Shown: piece by piece, positions 20,807-30,159 of the stretch
Layout of the letters: each line of letters opens with the position of its first letter
Numbering within the stretch: the first letter of the stretch is position 1
Source: Alopecurus myosuroides
Taxonomy: Eukaryota; Streptophyta; Magnoliopsida; Poales; Poaceae
Assembly: GCA_028641055.1 (NCBI GenBank)
Contig: CM054060.1
Span: 317,367,344 to 317,431,343, forward strand
DNA: 64,000 nucleotides
Direction: 5' to 3'
Position numbers and translations under genes: made by a program
The notes under the pieces: generated by a model
What the model was told of the DNA's origin: nothing
Seen by the model: the letters and a program-made list of their open reading frames with translations, nothing else
The model's database searches: none

Positions 20807-21480
20807 GTAACTGATGCTCAATTATGTCAATGCTTGATTATCTTGCATTTTATTATTGCGGTCCTACTTGTGATGGTCGTTCGATCTTTTGAATAAGTAA
20901 ATGCCGATGATTAAAAGAGTTGGTTCACACTCAGATGGCCGAGGTGGTCAGCTGCGCCTTGTGATTTTCATAAAGTTAGGATCTTGTGCATCCCACTTTG
21001 GCGCAGCTGCACCACTTCGGCCGCTTGTATGTGTCCACTCTAAATATGAGGCACACATCGTTACGGTTATGAATCGTCCATTCCGTAACTGATGCTCAAT
21101 TATGTCAATGCTTGATTATCTTGCTTTTATATTATTCAGGTCCTATGTTCGTTCGATCTTTTGAATAAGTAAATGCCGATGATTAAAAGAGTTGGTTCAC
21201 ACTCAGATGGCCTAGGTGGTCCGTTGCGCCTTGTGATTTTCACAAAGTTACGATCTTGTGCATCCCACTTGGCGCAGCGGCACCACCTACGGCCGCTTGT
21301 ATGTGTCCACCCTAAATATGAGGCACACATCGTTACGGTTATGAATCGTCCATTCGTAACTGATGCTCAATTATTTCAATGCTTGATTATATTGCTTTTA
21401 TATTATTCCGGTCCTATGTTCGTTCGATCTTTTGTATAAATGCCGATGATTAAAAGAGTTGGTTCACACTCAGATGGCCT
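20807..21480 (+). repeat. Tandem repeat array, ~275-bp unit, about 2.5 copies
   Basis: Units begin GTAACTGATGCTCAATTAT at 20807, 21085 and 21356, giving periods of 278 and 271 bp; the third copy is partial. No gene is visible; short frames in it recur with each copy. It occupies the place where the rest of the transposase would be expected. Confidence 0.9.
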
Positions 21481-21557
21481 TTTATATTTCTCCACTTACT
21501 ACTTATTGTAGACATGTTTAAAACTATTGTTTTTGCTTTTCTTTCTTGTCATTACAG

Positions 21558-21818
21558 ATGCCGAGGTGCTACGTGGTGTTTAGAGGCAGGGTTCCAGGAG
21601 TCTACGATCACTGGGAAGACTGCTTCGAGCAGGTGAACAAGTTCAAAGGGAATGCCTACAAATCCTACAACACAAGAGTGGCGGCGGAAGCTAGGTGGTT
21701 CATCCATCTCGAGGAGGAACAAAATAAGAAGAAGAAGAACAACACGTGGATGAAGACCATCGCAGCCGCTCTTGTCGCCGTCGCCTCGCTCGTCATGCTA
21801 TGGTTCCTAGTTAGATGA
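21558..21818 (+). CDS. Small protein with RNase H1 N-terminal (viroplasmin-like) domain and C-terminal membrane helix
   Basis: 86 residues. The ATG follows directly on a clear splice acceptor (TTTCTTGTCATTACAG), so it is probably the last exon of a spliced CACTA transcript or a captured exon. Residues 1-50 have the signature of the RNase H1 N-terminal / caulimovirus viroplasmin fold: YVVFRGRVPGVYDHWEDC, then FKGNAYKSY. This small fold binds RNA-DNA hybrids or double-stranded RNA in RNase H1. A Lys-rich stretch follows, then a hydrophobic segment of about 20 residues ending LWFLVR, a likely tail anchor. No RNase H catalytic domain is present. Similar small proteins are common in grass genomes (recollection, unchecked). 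Role in transposition unknown. Confidence 0.65.
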   Translation: MPRCYVVFRGRVPGVYDHWEDCFEQVNKFKGNAYKSYNTRVAAEARWFIHLEEEQNKKKKNNTWMKTIAAALVAVASLVMLWFLVR

Positions 21819-22127
21819 TTAGGTTATCGGCGACTAGATAGGTCACTTGTCCCGATGATGAAGCATCATCGATCGATGTAATCGGTCCCGATGATTAACC
21901 GTATGATGTAGGTCTATTTGCCATGATAAACACTTTGTTGTATTCTCATAATCAACTGTTTGACGTAGCTATTCGGAATTCTAATTAAACAATATGATCA
22001 ACTATAATATATCATTTGTTAGTCAGAGAACTGTTTTGATACATTTTGTTTACTGATATTTTTCTGTATTTGAGCTGTGTATATACCTGTATAAATACGG
22101 TACCGTGTATTTCAAAAAAATATAACA

Positions 22128-22460
22128 CAGTATACCCGTGACGCACCAAAAAAGATACCCGTGACGCACCAGGGAGGATAGCCGTGACGCGCAGAAGTTC
22201 ATACCCGTGGCGCACCCAGTAACTTAGCCGTGGAGGCATTACTTAGCCGTGATGCACCAATATTCCTAGCCGTGGCGCACCTCCTTAGTTAGGCGTGACG
22301 TGCCTCCCGATATCCGCGGCGCACCGTGACGGTGCGTCACGGGTATCAATAGGCGCGACGCACCAGCTCGGTGCGTCACGGATAAACCAATAGGCGCGGC
22401 GTGATAGCCGTGACGCGCCCTAGTGCGTCACGGATAAGCGAATTGGTGCGTCACGGGTAA
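22128..22460. repeat. CACTA right subterminal repeats
   Basis: About 18 copies of words such as ACCCGTGACGCACCA, AGCCGTGGCGCACC and GGTGCGTCACGG, same vocabulary as the left end. Orientation changes along the block, as usual for CACTA subterminal regions. Confidence 0.85.
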
Positions 22461-23568
22461 GCTTTTTCCTAGTAGTGGGGGGGCCGGCCTCGCTCCTCTG
22501 CCCCCGCCGGCCCCAGGCCGGCCTCCAGGCCGGGGCGCCCGGGTGGGGGTCCGGCCTCCCCCCAGCCCCACGCCGGCCCCAGGCCGGGCTGGCTGCGCCC
22601 ACGCCGCCCCCCCCCACTGGCGCCCACTCCGGCCCAGGCCGGCCCCCAGGCTGGGGTGGGTTTGGCCCGGCCCTGGTTGCCTCCAGGCCGGCCAGGCCGC
22701 CCCCCAGGCCGGGGTGGGGCGCAGGAAAGGTGAAATGACCCCCTAACGGCCGTATTTTCGACGTGGGTATAAATACATGGTCTCCACTTACCTCCTAGTT
22801 TTGTCAATCCCACCCACACTCTCTCTCACCACCATTGATTGACCAAGCTCAAGCTCAAGAACAAGATCTCCACAAATCCCCAACCAAAGCTCGTGATACT
22901 TTGGGATTTGAAGGAGACACCCCCGATCTACAACTCCACCAAGTCGATTAGAAATCCACCCACTCATCCCATAGGGATCTTGTCATTCTTAGTTCATTGG
23001 AGCTAGGAATCTTGTTGCTCTTCGTTCATCGGAGCTCGGAGCCTTGTTGATATCCCCGGTGCTTTTGTGCCCGTGGATCTTGCTTCTCGGAGTCTTGGCG
23101 GCTCTCGGGATTTGGTGAGGACCCTCCAATCTTGTGGAGTGTGCCTCATCCTTGTAAAGGTTCTAGTTGTCAACCTCAACGGCAACATAGTGATTCGAGC
23201 CTATCCACATCGGTGGAAGGACTCGAAGGAGATACGGTGTGGCATTTGAGGCCTACTCGGTGTTCCACTTTGGTGGCACCGCACCGCTCCAACGGAGATT
23301 AGCTTCCATTGGGAAGTGAACTTCGGGATAAATCTCCGCGTCATTATGTTCGGTTATTCCTCAACTTACCTTTACTCGTTACTACTAGCTTAGTCATATT
23401 ACTCACCTTGTGCTAGTTGTAATTGCTCAACATATAGGATTGTCCATCTAGTCGCATACTCTAGATAATCTATATTTGAGCTTTGCCTTGTTAACTTGAA
23501 AAAGAAGTTAAAATTTGTAGTTAACCTATTCACCCCCCCCCCCCTCTAGTTAACCTCTCGATCCTTCA

Positions 23569-23573
23569 ACAAG
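23569..23573. repeat. Target-site duplication of element A, right (ACAAG)
   Basis: Identical to 6622-6626. B's gag frame resumes immediately after it on the minus strand. Confidence 0.95.
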
Positions 23574-23796
23574 CTTCCCTTCATTCTCTTCCCGTGGCTC
23601 AAAAGGGCACTCTTTGATGAAGTGGTTCGCACTTCCACAATTGTAACATGTCCTTGGCCGCTCCCCTTTCTTCCTAAAGGTATTGTTCCTTGAAGGTCTA
23701 GGGGCACCGGCCTTGTGAGCCTCCCATCTCTTCCAATACCCTTGCATGGCAAGAGCAATACATTTGTGGGCACCCTTGTATGTATCCTCATAGTCC

Positions 23797-23842
<46 letters not shown>

Positions 23843-24959
23843 CTTCTTCTATCTTGGCCATGGCCTTAGACTTTAAGGCAAGGTTAGGAGACTTCCCATG
23901 GCCTCTTGAGCGAGCAAGAGCATCATCCGCGCTCTTGTGAGACAAAGATATGGCTATGAACTCACTGAGGACACCAATGGAATTGAGTGAGTTGTAGTCG
24001 GATCTTGTTCGAATGCCAGTGGAGAGGTTCTTCTCAAAAGGAGTTATGGCCTTGACAAATTTCCTCTTGATCCACTCATCGGAGATTTCCTCCTTTCCAA
24101 AGTCTCTTAATTGATTGCCAAGGGTGACCACTCTTCTATATAGCTCCTCGGGACTTTCATCTTCATGCATGACAAAGTTCTCGGACTTGTCAAGAGCAAC
24201 ATCGTATTTGGATGATTGGATGCTTGCATTGCCTTGGAACAAGGAGTCAAGCTTATCCCAAGCTTCCTTGGCGGTCTTGATACCGCGAATGTGTTCAAGA
24301 TGTTCTCTTGGGAGAGCCTTTTGGATAGTCACAAGAGCGGTCTTGTTGAGTTGGAATTCCACATCCTCTCTTGGGGTCAAGTTGTTCGGATCGTGAGGGT
24401 GGAATCCATGGAGAATGCTTCTCCATAAAGCGGTGCAAGATCCTGAAATGTGAGACTCCATATCGAACTTCCAAGAAGAGAACTCGTTAGTGTTAAGCAT
24501 GGGAGGAACTCCAACATTAACCATGTGTGGCATAGTGGCAATAGGGTGGATAGAATCATAATTGGGAGGTGGTGGAACTTTAGAGTGAGACCCCGAACCG
24601 TTAGCCGATTGAGACTTGGAGCCCTCGGAGCTCCCACCACTCTTAGCCTTTTTATCGGCTTTTGCTTTGGCTTTTGCCTTAGCTAAAGCGATGTTAGCTT
24701 CCATCTCGTCGATATCCGGAATGGATTCTTCGTCCGAGCTAACATCGTTGGTGGTGAGGGGTGGTTCCGTGGACTCCTTGGTTTTCCCCATCAGTGCCTC
24801 CATCATTTTATTTATGCTAGACACCTCCGAGCTAACACTAGAGCTAACCTTAGATAGTTCGGTTTGGAGAACTCCAACCGTATCTTGTAGGTTAGATATA
24901 GTGTCGGCCATTTTGGAGATTTCCGCACTAGAACTTCCGGGGGCATTTTCATCGACCAT
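23574..24959 (-). pseudogene. Sirevirus B gag, N-terminal part
   Basis: Minus-strand frame from ATG at 24959, 39 bp inside the PBS. An Ala/Lys-rich stretch lies near residues 85-115; the gag core (FSSWKFDMESHISG and onward) spans about residues 155-340. An Asp homopolymer encoded by a GAT/ATC microsatellite (about 23797-23841) precedes an intact zinc knuckle, CYNCGSANHFIKEC, near the end. The reading frame is open up to the point where element A is inserted, and continues in phase at 6621. The few residues read beyond 23574 into A's LTR are an artefact. Confidence 0.9.
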
Positions 24960-24997
24960 TGTACTCTTGGGCGGTTAAGCCCTTAGTAAGATCCGAG

Positions 24998-25009
24998 GCT
25001 CTGATACCA
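24998..25009 (-). promoter_or_regulatory. Primer-binding site of element B
   Basis: Minus strand reads TGGTATCAGAGC, initiator Met tRNA type, two bases from the LTR end, matching element A. Confidence 0.95.
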
Positions 25010-25710
25010 ATTGAAAGTGCACTATGGTCAACTAGAGGGGGGGGTGAATAGGTTGACTACCAATTTTTCTTTTCTTTTCCTTTTAGTGGGGCTTAGCAAG
25101 ATAAAGTAAGGTTCTCTAGATGTGCAACTAGGTGAGCAACCTATGTGGACAAAACGATATGCGCAACGGAAGTAAAGCGTAAGGTAGTAAAGCAAACAAC
25201 AAGTGTAAACAAGGAGACAAGGATATGATTCACCGTAGTTCCTTCTCAAAGAGAAGTACGTCTACGTTGGAGAGGTGGGGAGCCACCTAGGCGCTCCTCA
25301 ATAGCACGGTTGTGCACACCTTGTTCTCCTTGAGCTTCTCCGGTGAGGGAGATGCTCGTTTCCACTATGAGGTCGACTTGAAGGCGTTGACCAAACCTTT
25401 ACAAGGACTTGAGGTCACTCCACAAGATGGATGGAGGCTCTCAAGCAATCCGTAGCTTCTTGCAACAAGGTGGAAACTACAAGCACGAGATCTACTAAGG
25501 TTTCTAGGCCTCAAGTAGGATTCTAGATCTACTAGGTTGTGGTGGATGGATTTGAGATTCCTTTGGTGGAAGTGTGGATCTAGGTCTCCTCTAGCTCTCC
25601 ACCAAGTTTGGGAGTGTTTGGGTGGACGGAGTGGGAGATCTAGGTGGTTGAAGCTTTCATTAATGGCTAGGGGAGAGAATGGGAAAAGCTTGGCATTTAA
25701 GAGGTAGGGG

Positions 25711-25730
25711 AAGGGGTATTTATACCCCTT
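25711..25730 (-). promoter_or_regulatory. TATA box of B LTR within an inverted repeat
   Basis: The minus strand reads AAGGGGTATAAATACCCCTT: the TATA box sits between 8-bp arms AAGGGGTA and TACCCCTT. It lies directly downstream (minus) of the GC cluster. Confidence 0.7.
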
Positions 25731-25749
25731 GCATTTAAGTGACCGTTTG

Positions 25750-26290
25750 CAGTCCAGGGGCACCGGAGGCTCCGGTGGTCTTCAGTCCACTCCATAGTTG
25801 CGCAGCCCACCAGCTCGTATGAGCTGGAATACTGGGCGGAGGTTCCGGTGGATCCTGCGGAGGTTCCGCCCACCGGAGGCTCACCGGAGGCTCCGGTGGA
25901 ACCTCCGCTCTGCTCAAACAGAAAGGCAGTTAAGCGGAGCTTCCACCGGACCCTCCACCGGAGGCCATGTACACCAGGAAAAGGGAGGGCACCGGATGTC
26001 CACCGGAGGCTCCGGTGGAACCTCCGCTCTTATCAAACAGAAGAGCATTTAAGCGGAGCTTCCACCGGAACCACACCGGATCCCTTTTTGCGTGCAACAC
26101 AGGTGTTGGAGGATGGCGGAGCCTCTGGTGGAATTGGCGGAGGTTCCGCCCACCGGATCTCCACCGGAGCTTCCGCTCCTGGGTCCGCTCGTTTGCTCCA
26201 GAGAGGGGTTTTGGCGGAGCCCCCACCGGACCCCCACCGGAGCCTGGGCGGAGCCTCCGGTGGATTCACCGGAGCCTCCGCTCCTGCATA
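25750..26290 (-). repeat. GC-rich palindromic cluster in B LTR
   Basis: Many copies of CACCGGAGGCTCCGGTGG-like palindromes and half-sites. Includes a 38-bp block (26247-26284) identical to 1256-1293 near B's env-position gene. Confidence 0.85.
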
Positions 26291-26458
26291 TTGCACTTTC
26301 CTGGATTCCTTTCTCCTTGCACTTTTCATATAAAGTGATCATTTGCCCCATAGAATAAGTGAACCTGTTTAATACCTGGGCATTTCCATCTATTGAACAC
26401 ACATTAGATCAAATAGTTGTGTTATCATATAATTACCAAAACGGACGATGATCTTTCA

Positions 26459-26690
26459 ACGCCTCCATAAAAAGGTCTCGAAACTCCCCCCGCTGTAATG
26501 TGGACCACGAACGGAGAATACCTGTGCATCTGAATAGAACCTGCATACGAGAGAAATTTTTATCGTTGAATATCTTGTCATTTCTACAAAGCCAGAGCGA
26601 CCAAATAACGGCAAGCGCTCCTACCCTAATAATAGGCTTGAATCGTTTATCTACCCCATTCAACCAGTTACTGAATAGGCTTGAATGTGG
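26459..26690 (-). pseudogene. LINE ORF2 C-terminal fragment
   Basis: The minus frame encodes the distal part of a plant LINE reverse-transcriptase ORF, recognisable from the motif series WLNGVDKRFKP, VIWSLWLCRND and LRSWSTLQ. The 5' side is truncated around 26680-26690, where it meets subtilase coding sequence. The 3' side is cut at 26459 by element B and should resume beyond the left edge of the window. A 13-bp direct repeat, AATAGGCTTGAAT (26631-26643 and 26674-26686), lies at the junction. Confidence 0.7.
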
Positions 26691-28027
26691 GAAAAGCGGC
26701 ATTAGGGCCTCTCGACGAGAAATAGGCAACCCTCGGCGCCAACACCCCGTTCCCTACGACGGTCATCGTGGGCGACATCTTCACGACCGGATTCCTAGCA
26801 TGGCCACGGGACAGACATGAGCCTTGGACAAGAAAACAGTATGTATCCACCCTGTTTCGGATCGCCACGCTCTCACCCCATTTTGTTCCAATAGGTAGCT
26901 ATCCTCTGTGCGATCTCGAAAACCACTAGCACGCAAGGCATAATGCCCCCGCACCAGCCTAGAGAGTCGAGGTTGTTAGCAGCGTTCTGTGCGAAGATGA
27001 GGCCGCTTGCGCCGGCCTCAACGGTTTGTTGGATGGCATCCCTGAGTGCTACTCGAGGTGGCTTGACGGACGCCACCTGTGGTGCGTAGCACAACACAAT
27101 TTTACCAGTGACGTTGCTGGACGCCAGTGTCGGCGCGTCGCAGCTGCAACTTATCAACTTCAATATCGTTCAGAATCTTGATTAGCAAAACTCATGGGGA
27201 CTATAAATCAAATGTATCAAGTAGCTGTATTATTTCATTACCTCCTAGCATAAGCGAGGTCCTTAAAGTCGCTGCTGATCACAGATGCATTGTAGTGAAG
27301 AGATTGCCCCCGCGTCTAAACCACAACACCAGTTGTTCACTTTTTTGGAACATGAGTTTCTCCAAGAAAGAGTCACCTTTCAACTTATAAATATATTAGG
27401 GCATCTTAGGATTGCATGAAAACTATAAAACATGTGAACAGGAAAACTGTCACATAAAGTAAATTCCTGCAACATTTCAAAACATACAAATATTGCACGT
27501 AATGCCTTCGAATGGTGTACATGAATGACTATGAATTTCTTAGGATCAAAGAGAGTAGGTGGAAGACAAAAAGAGAGCCATGCATTGGAGTTTTCAAACA
27601 TGCAACGAAATGAGGTGTAAACTCATGTTGTGACTCCTAGGGAATTGGGGCCATACGATTGCATTCAAGATATGAATTTGTCAAACCCAAACCATATGAT
27701 CCAAATGCTAGACCTTTTTTTAAGGATTAATCCTCCAAATTAAATCTTCTAATACCGTTCTTTTTGGTGTGATATTCTCTTGTAAAAATCCTAGCCCACC
27801 GTGGATGAAAAAGGAATACGCCGACATGTGATGAGGTATCCTCTCTTCACGTCATTTGTGATTCCCTTGTAGTAATTCAGGCGGGGAGTCTCTTTTTCAT
27901 ATGGTCCCACGTGATTGTTTAGAAAAATCTAGGTATGCTCTGCATTCTAGTAAGGCCCTTAACTATTAGGAGTATGCATTTGTAAGAGCTGGCGGCTAGT
28001 TATAAGTAGAATTGTTTTTTTAATGTA

Positions 28028-28130
28028 CTCCCTCCGTCCCATATAGTTGTCGCTAAAACAAATGCTTCTTAGACGTATTTTAGAGATAGATATGTTCATT
28101 TCAATGACAACTAATTTGGGACGGAGGGAG
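28028..28130. mobile_element. Stowaway-like MITE in subtilase intron
   Basis: 103 bp with inverted ends CTCCCTCCGTCCC / GGGACGGAGGGAG, flanked by TA on both sides. Typical of grass Stowaway MITEs (Tc1/mariner type). Confidence 0.92.
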
Positions 28131-28144
28131 TAATTTTTTTCGTA

Positions 28145-28293
28145 TTCCCTTCGTTCTGACTTATAAGTTGTTCTAAATTTTTATGAATAGCATGTATATA
28201 GGGGTGCTTTTGTGTGTATGTTCGATCATTTCAATCTATATGTGGTTCACATTGAAATATCCAAACTATCTTAATAATTCAGAACAAATGGAG
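28145..28293. mobile_element. Degenerate Stowaway-like MITE
   Basis: Ends TTCCCTTCGTTCTGA and TCAGAACAAATGGAG are imperfect inverses, with TA on each side. It lies only 14 bp from the previous MITE and is clearly older. Confidence 0.6.
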
Positions 28294-30159
28294 TATACTT
28301 TTAGGTGTTTTGGTGTCTTGAGATAAACATAGGAAGAAACTGCAAAATTATGAACATACCAAGTAGAAACTATTAGAACGTATTAGTATTTTTTATTGAA
28401 AATAATCAATTAGAGCCTACTCATCTTAGACCATTACTTGGTTGTAAGGTGATATAAATATAAAGTTCATGAATAAGCTAGGCTGCAAACCTTGTAATGA
28501 CAAAATGCTTATGTATCGAACAATTCAGGGGGTGTCGTGGATCGTCTGTATGACATGATGATGCATTCAAATTTCTGCTAGTAGTATGTCCTTTGTTTGG
28601 ACCAGCAAACGACGATGATCGTCCGTTTGGACCAACATATGTCCTTAAGTCATCTCTAATTCATTGTTCTTTAGCATGTAATTTTAGATAGTAATTTAGC
28701 CTAAAAGACAATCACCCAAATGCATTATGTCTTAAGTGTTATATCTAAATGAGTTTATATTTAACGTTTTTGAACTAATTTGTGAGGGGAGTAATGGATT
28801 TTTACCTATGTTAGTGCCCAAGGATTGTATATTAGATAAGATACCACGTTGCTCTCTTCCCTTATTAAATAAACTAGTACATCAACATTTAACTACTACA
28901 TCAACATTTTTCCTATGATACCACGCTAAAAACCTAGCATGGGGAGAGGCCTTGTTGCACTTTCAGGATTCCGATAACAATTTATAGTTGGAAGGGCCAT
29001 CTAAGACATTGAAAACTGTTCAAGGACCTATAACGCAATTTACTCTTAAAAAATTGACATAATTCCAGTGTGATGGTCGGGGTGTTGAAGATGCATTGTT
29101 TGATGTGAGTGGTCATAACACCCAATTAGCTAGATGAAAATAGACAATCCCACAATTAATGACACTACATTTCACAACCTAAAGAATTAGGTGAAGAATG
29201 TCCATACGTACCACCAACTTTTCATTGTTCCCTAGCGTCAATAGGGTTGGGAAAGACCGGTCCATGGTGCTAGCAGCCACCGTTCTGAGCCATGGCACAT
29301 CATTGTTAACCGTGGAAGGCACGGGGCCATCGTTCCCGCCGGAAAAGATGACGGGGATCCCTCTTAACACCGCGTGCAATGTACCAAAGATCTCCTCACC
29401 AGCACCACCTCCCAATGACAACGACAAGACATCCACTCCATCATCTATGGCGTCGTCAATTGCGGCGAGGATCGCCGCCTCTTGGCAACTTGTGCCCACC
29501 CAACACACCTTGTAGATGCCCAATCTCGATCGTGGCGCTCCGCCGCGCGCCACGCCGGCACCAAGGCCGCCCCCTATGTGGCTCACATTCTACACGTGCC
29601 CACCGGCGATCGTCGATGCTACGTGTGTGCCATGGCCACTTTGGTCCCTAGGCGACATATAGTTCCTTTTGAGCACCTCATCACTGATGCCGCCACTGTA
29701 CCACCGAGCGCCAATGATCTTCTTGTTGCAACTCGTGACGTTCCATGCCTGGCCAACCTGGCATACACCTTTCCACCTTGTAGGCACAGGGCCGTATTCG
29801 GTGTCATTAAAGCTTCCGGATTCAGGCCATATGCCTGCAACAGATGGATGGAGTAGAGTTACTAATTGAGGGTGATGGTGTCCATCTCAATCCTAAATCT
29901 TGGGTTAATTTTCTCTAGTTTTGGATTTGTGGATGGTGATGCAAGTTAACCTGAATCGATCACCCCGATGATGACATCTTCACCGTACTTTGCTTTTTGC
30001 AGAAGGCCCTGTTGTTGTGATGTTTGCTGGTAGTAGTCAAGACCGAGGAAGTCCCAACTATGAGTTGTGTGGGGTTCATGATAGGTGTTAGGCTTTACAC
30101 TGACAACTTCAGGGAATTCTGCATTCCGAACAGGATGTTTATTACTAGCTTTAGTCAAT

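Larger units (their letters stand above)
18091..22477 (+). mobile_element. CACTA transposon in A 3' LTR
   Basis: Starts CACTACTAGGAAAA and ends with the inverse TTTTCCTAGTAGTG form (CACTACTAGGAAAAAGC when read inward from the right end). It is flanked by the 3-bp duplication GGG (18088-18090 and 22478-22480). Both ends carry many short subterminal repeats. It encodes the N-terminal part of a TNP2-type transposase and a small second ORF. At 4387 bp with a shortened transposase it is most likely non-autonomous, an internal deletion derivative. Confidence 0.95.
6627..23568 (+). mobile_element. Element A: near-intact Sirevirus (Ty1-copia), plus strand
   Basis: Complete LTR retrotransposon: 5' LTR 6627-7994, initiator-Met PBS 7997-8008, gag 8054-10495, pol 10506-13838, a 3' non-coding part with repeated polypurine motifs, an env-position gene 15062-17178, a PPT at 17761-17771 and a 3' LTR 17774-23568 that carries a CACTA insertion. 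LTR ends are TG...CA, with ACAAG duplications. Placement in the Sirevirus (Maximus) lineage rests on the multiple PPTs, the very long gag and the env-position gene. Over the last ~850 bp of the LTRs I count five substitutions plus one C-run length change, so insertion was recent. gag, pol and the env-position gene are open over their whole length. Confidence 0.93.
17774..23568 (+). repeat. 3' LTR of element A, split by a CACTA element
   Basis: The two LTR parts, 17774-18090 and 22478-23568, match the 5' LTR on either side of its GC-rich cluster. The CACTA insertion at 18091-22477 falls inside the cluster, upstream of the TATA box at 22768-22775. Differences from the 5' LTR are few outside the GC cluster. 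Confidence 0.93.
25012..26458 (-). repeat. 5' LTR of element B
   Basis: Minus strand starts TGAAAGATCATCG at 26458 and ends GTGCACTTTCA at 25012; the ends form a short TGAAAG/CTTTCA inverted repeat. It carries the GC palindrome cluster (25750-26290) and a TATA box. The five bases outside (26459-26463, ACGCC) should be the target-site duplication, but the other end is beyond the window. Confidence 0.92.
26690..30125 (-). pseudogene. Subtilisin-like serine protease (subtilase), broken
   Basis: Plant subtilases are secreted serine proteases with an Asp-His-Ser triad. Minus-strand pieces: an exon ending at 29951 with the end of the propeptide (FPEVVSVKPN), the SWDFLGL start of the mature enzyme and the catalytic Asp in IIGVIDSG; a short intron (29950-29835, GT...TTGCAG); an exon from 29834 to about 29213 with WKGVCQ, the catalytic His in SGHGTHVAST and VLSLSLGGG; an intron of about 2 kb; then a PA-domain exon (from about 27146) with SSNVTGKIVLCY and GLIFAQ, reaching FSSRGP near 26700. 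The Ser region is absent because the LINE interrupts it. A TAG at about 29588 replaces an expected codon, and the signal-peptide exon is not recognisable. It is a pseudogene. Confidence 0.8.

Noticed and set aside
20901..21439. Repeated 63-88 residue frames in the CACTA tandem array
   Set aside because: They occur because the array repeats; the third unit is partial and there is no start context or family motif.
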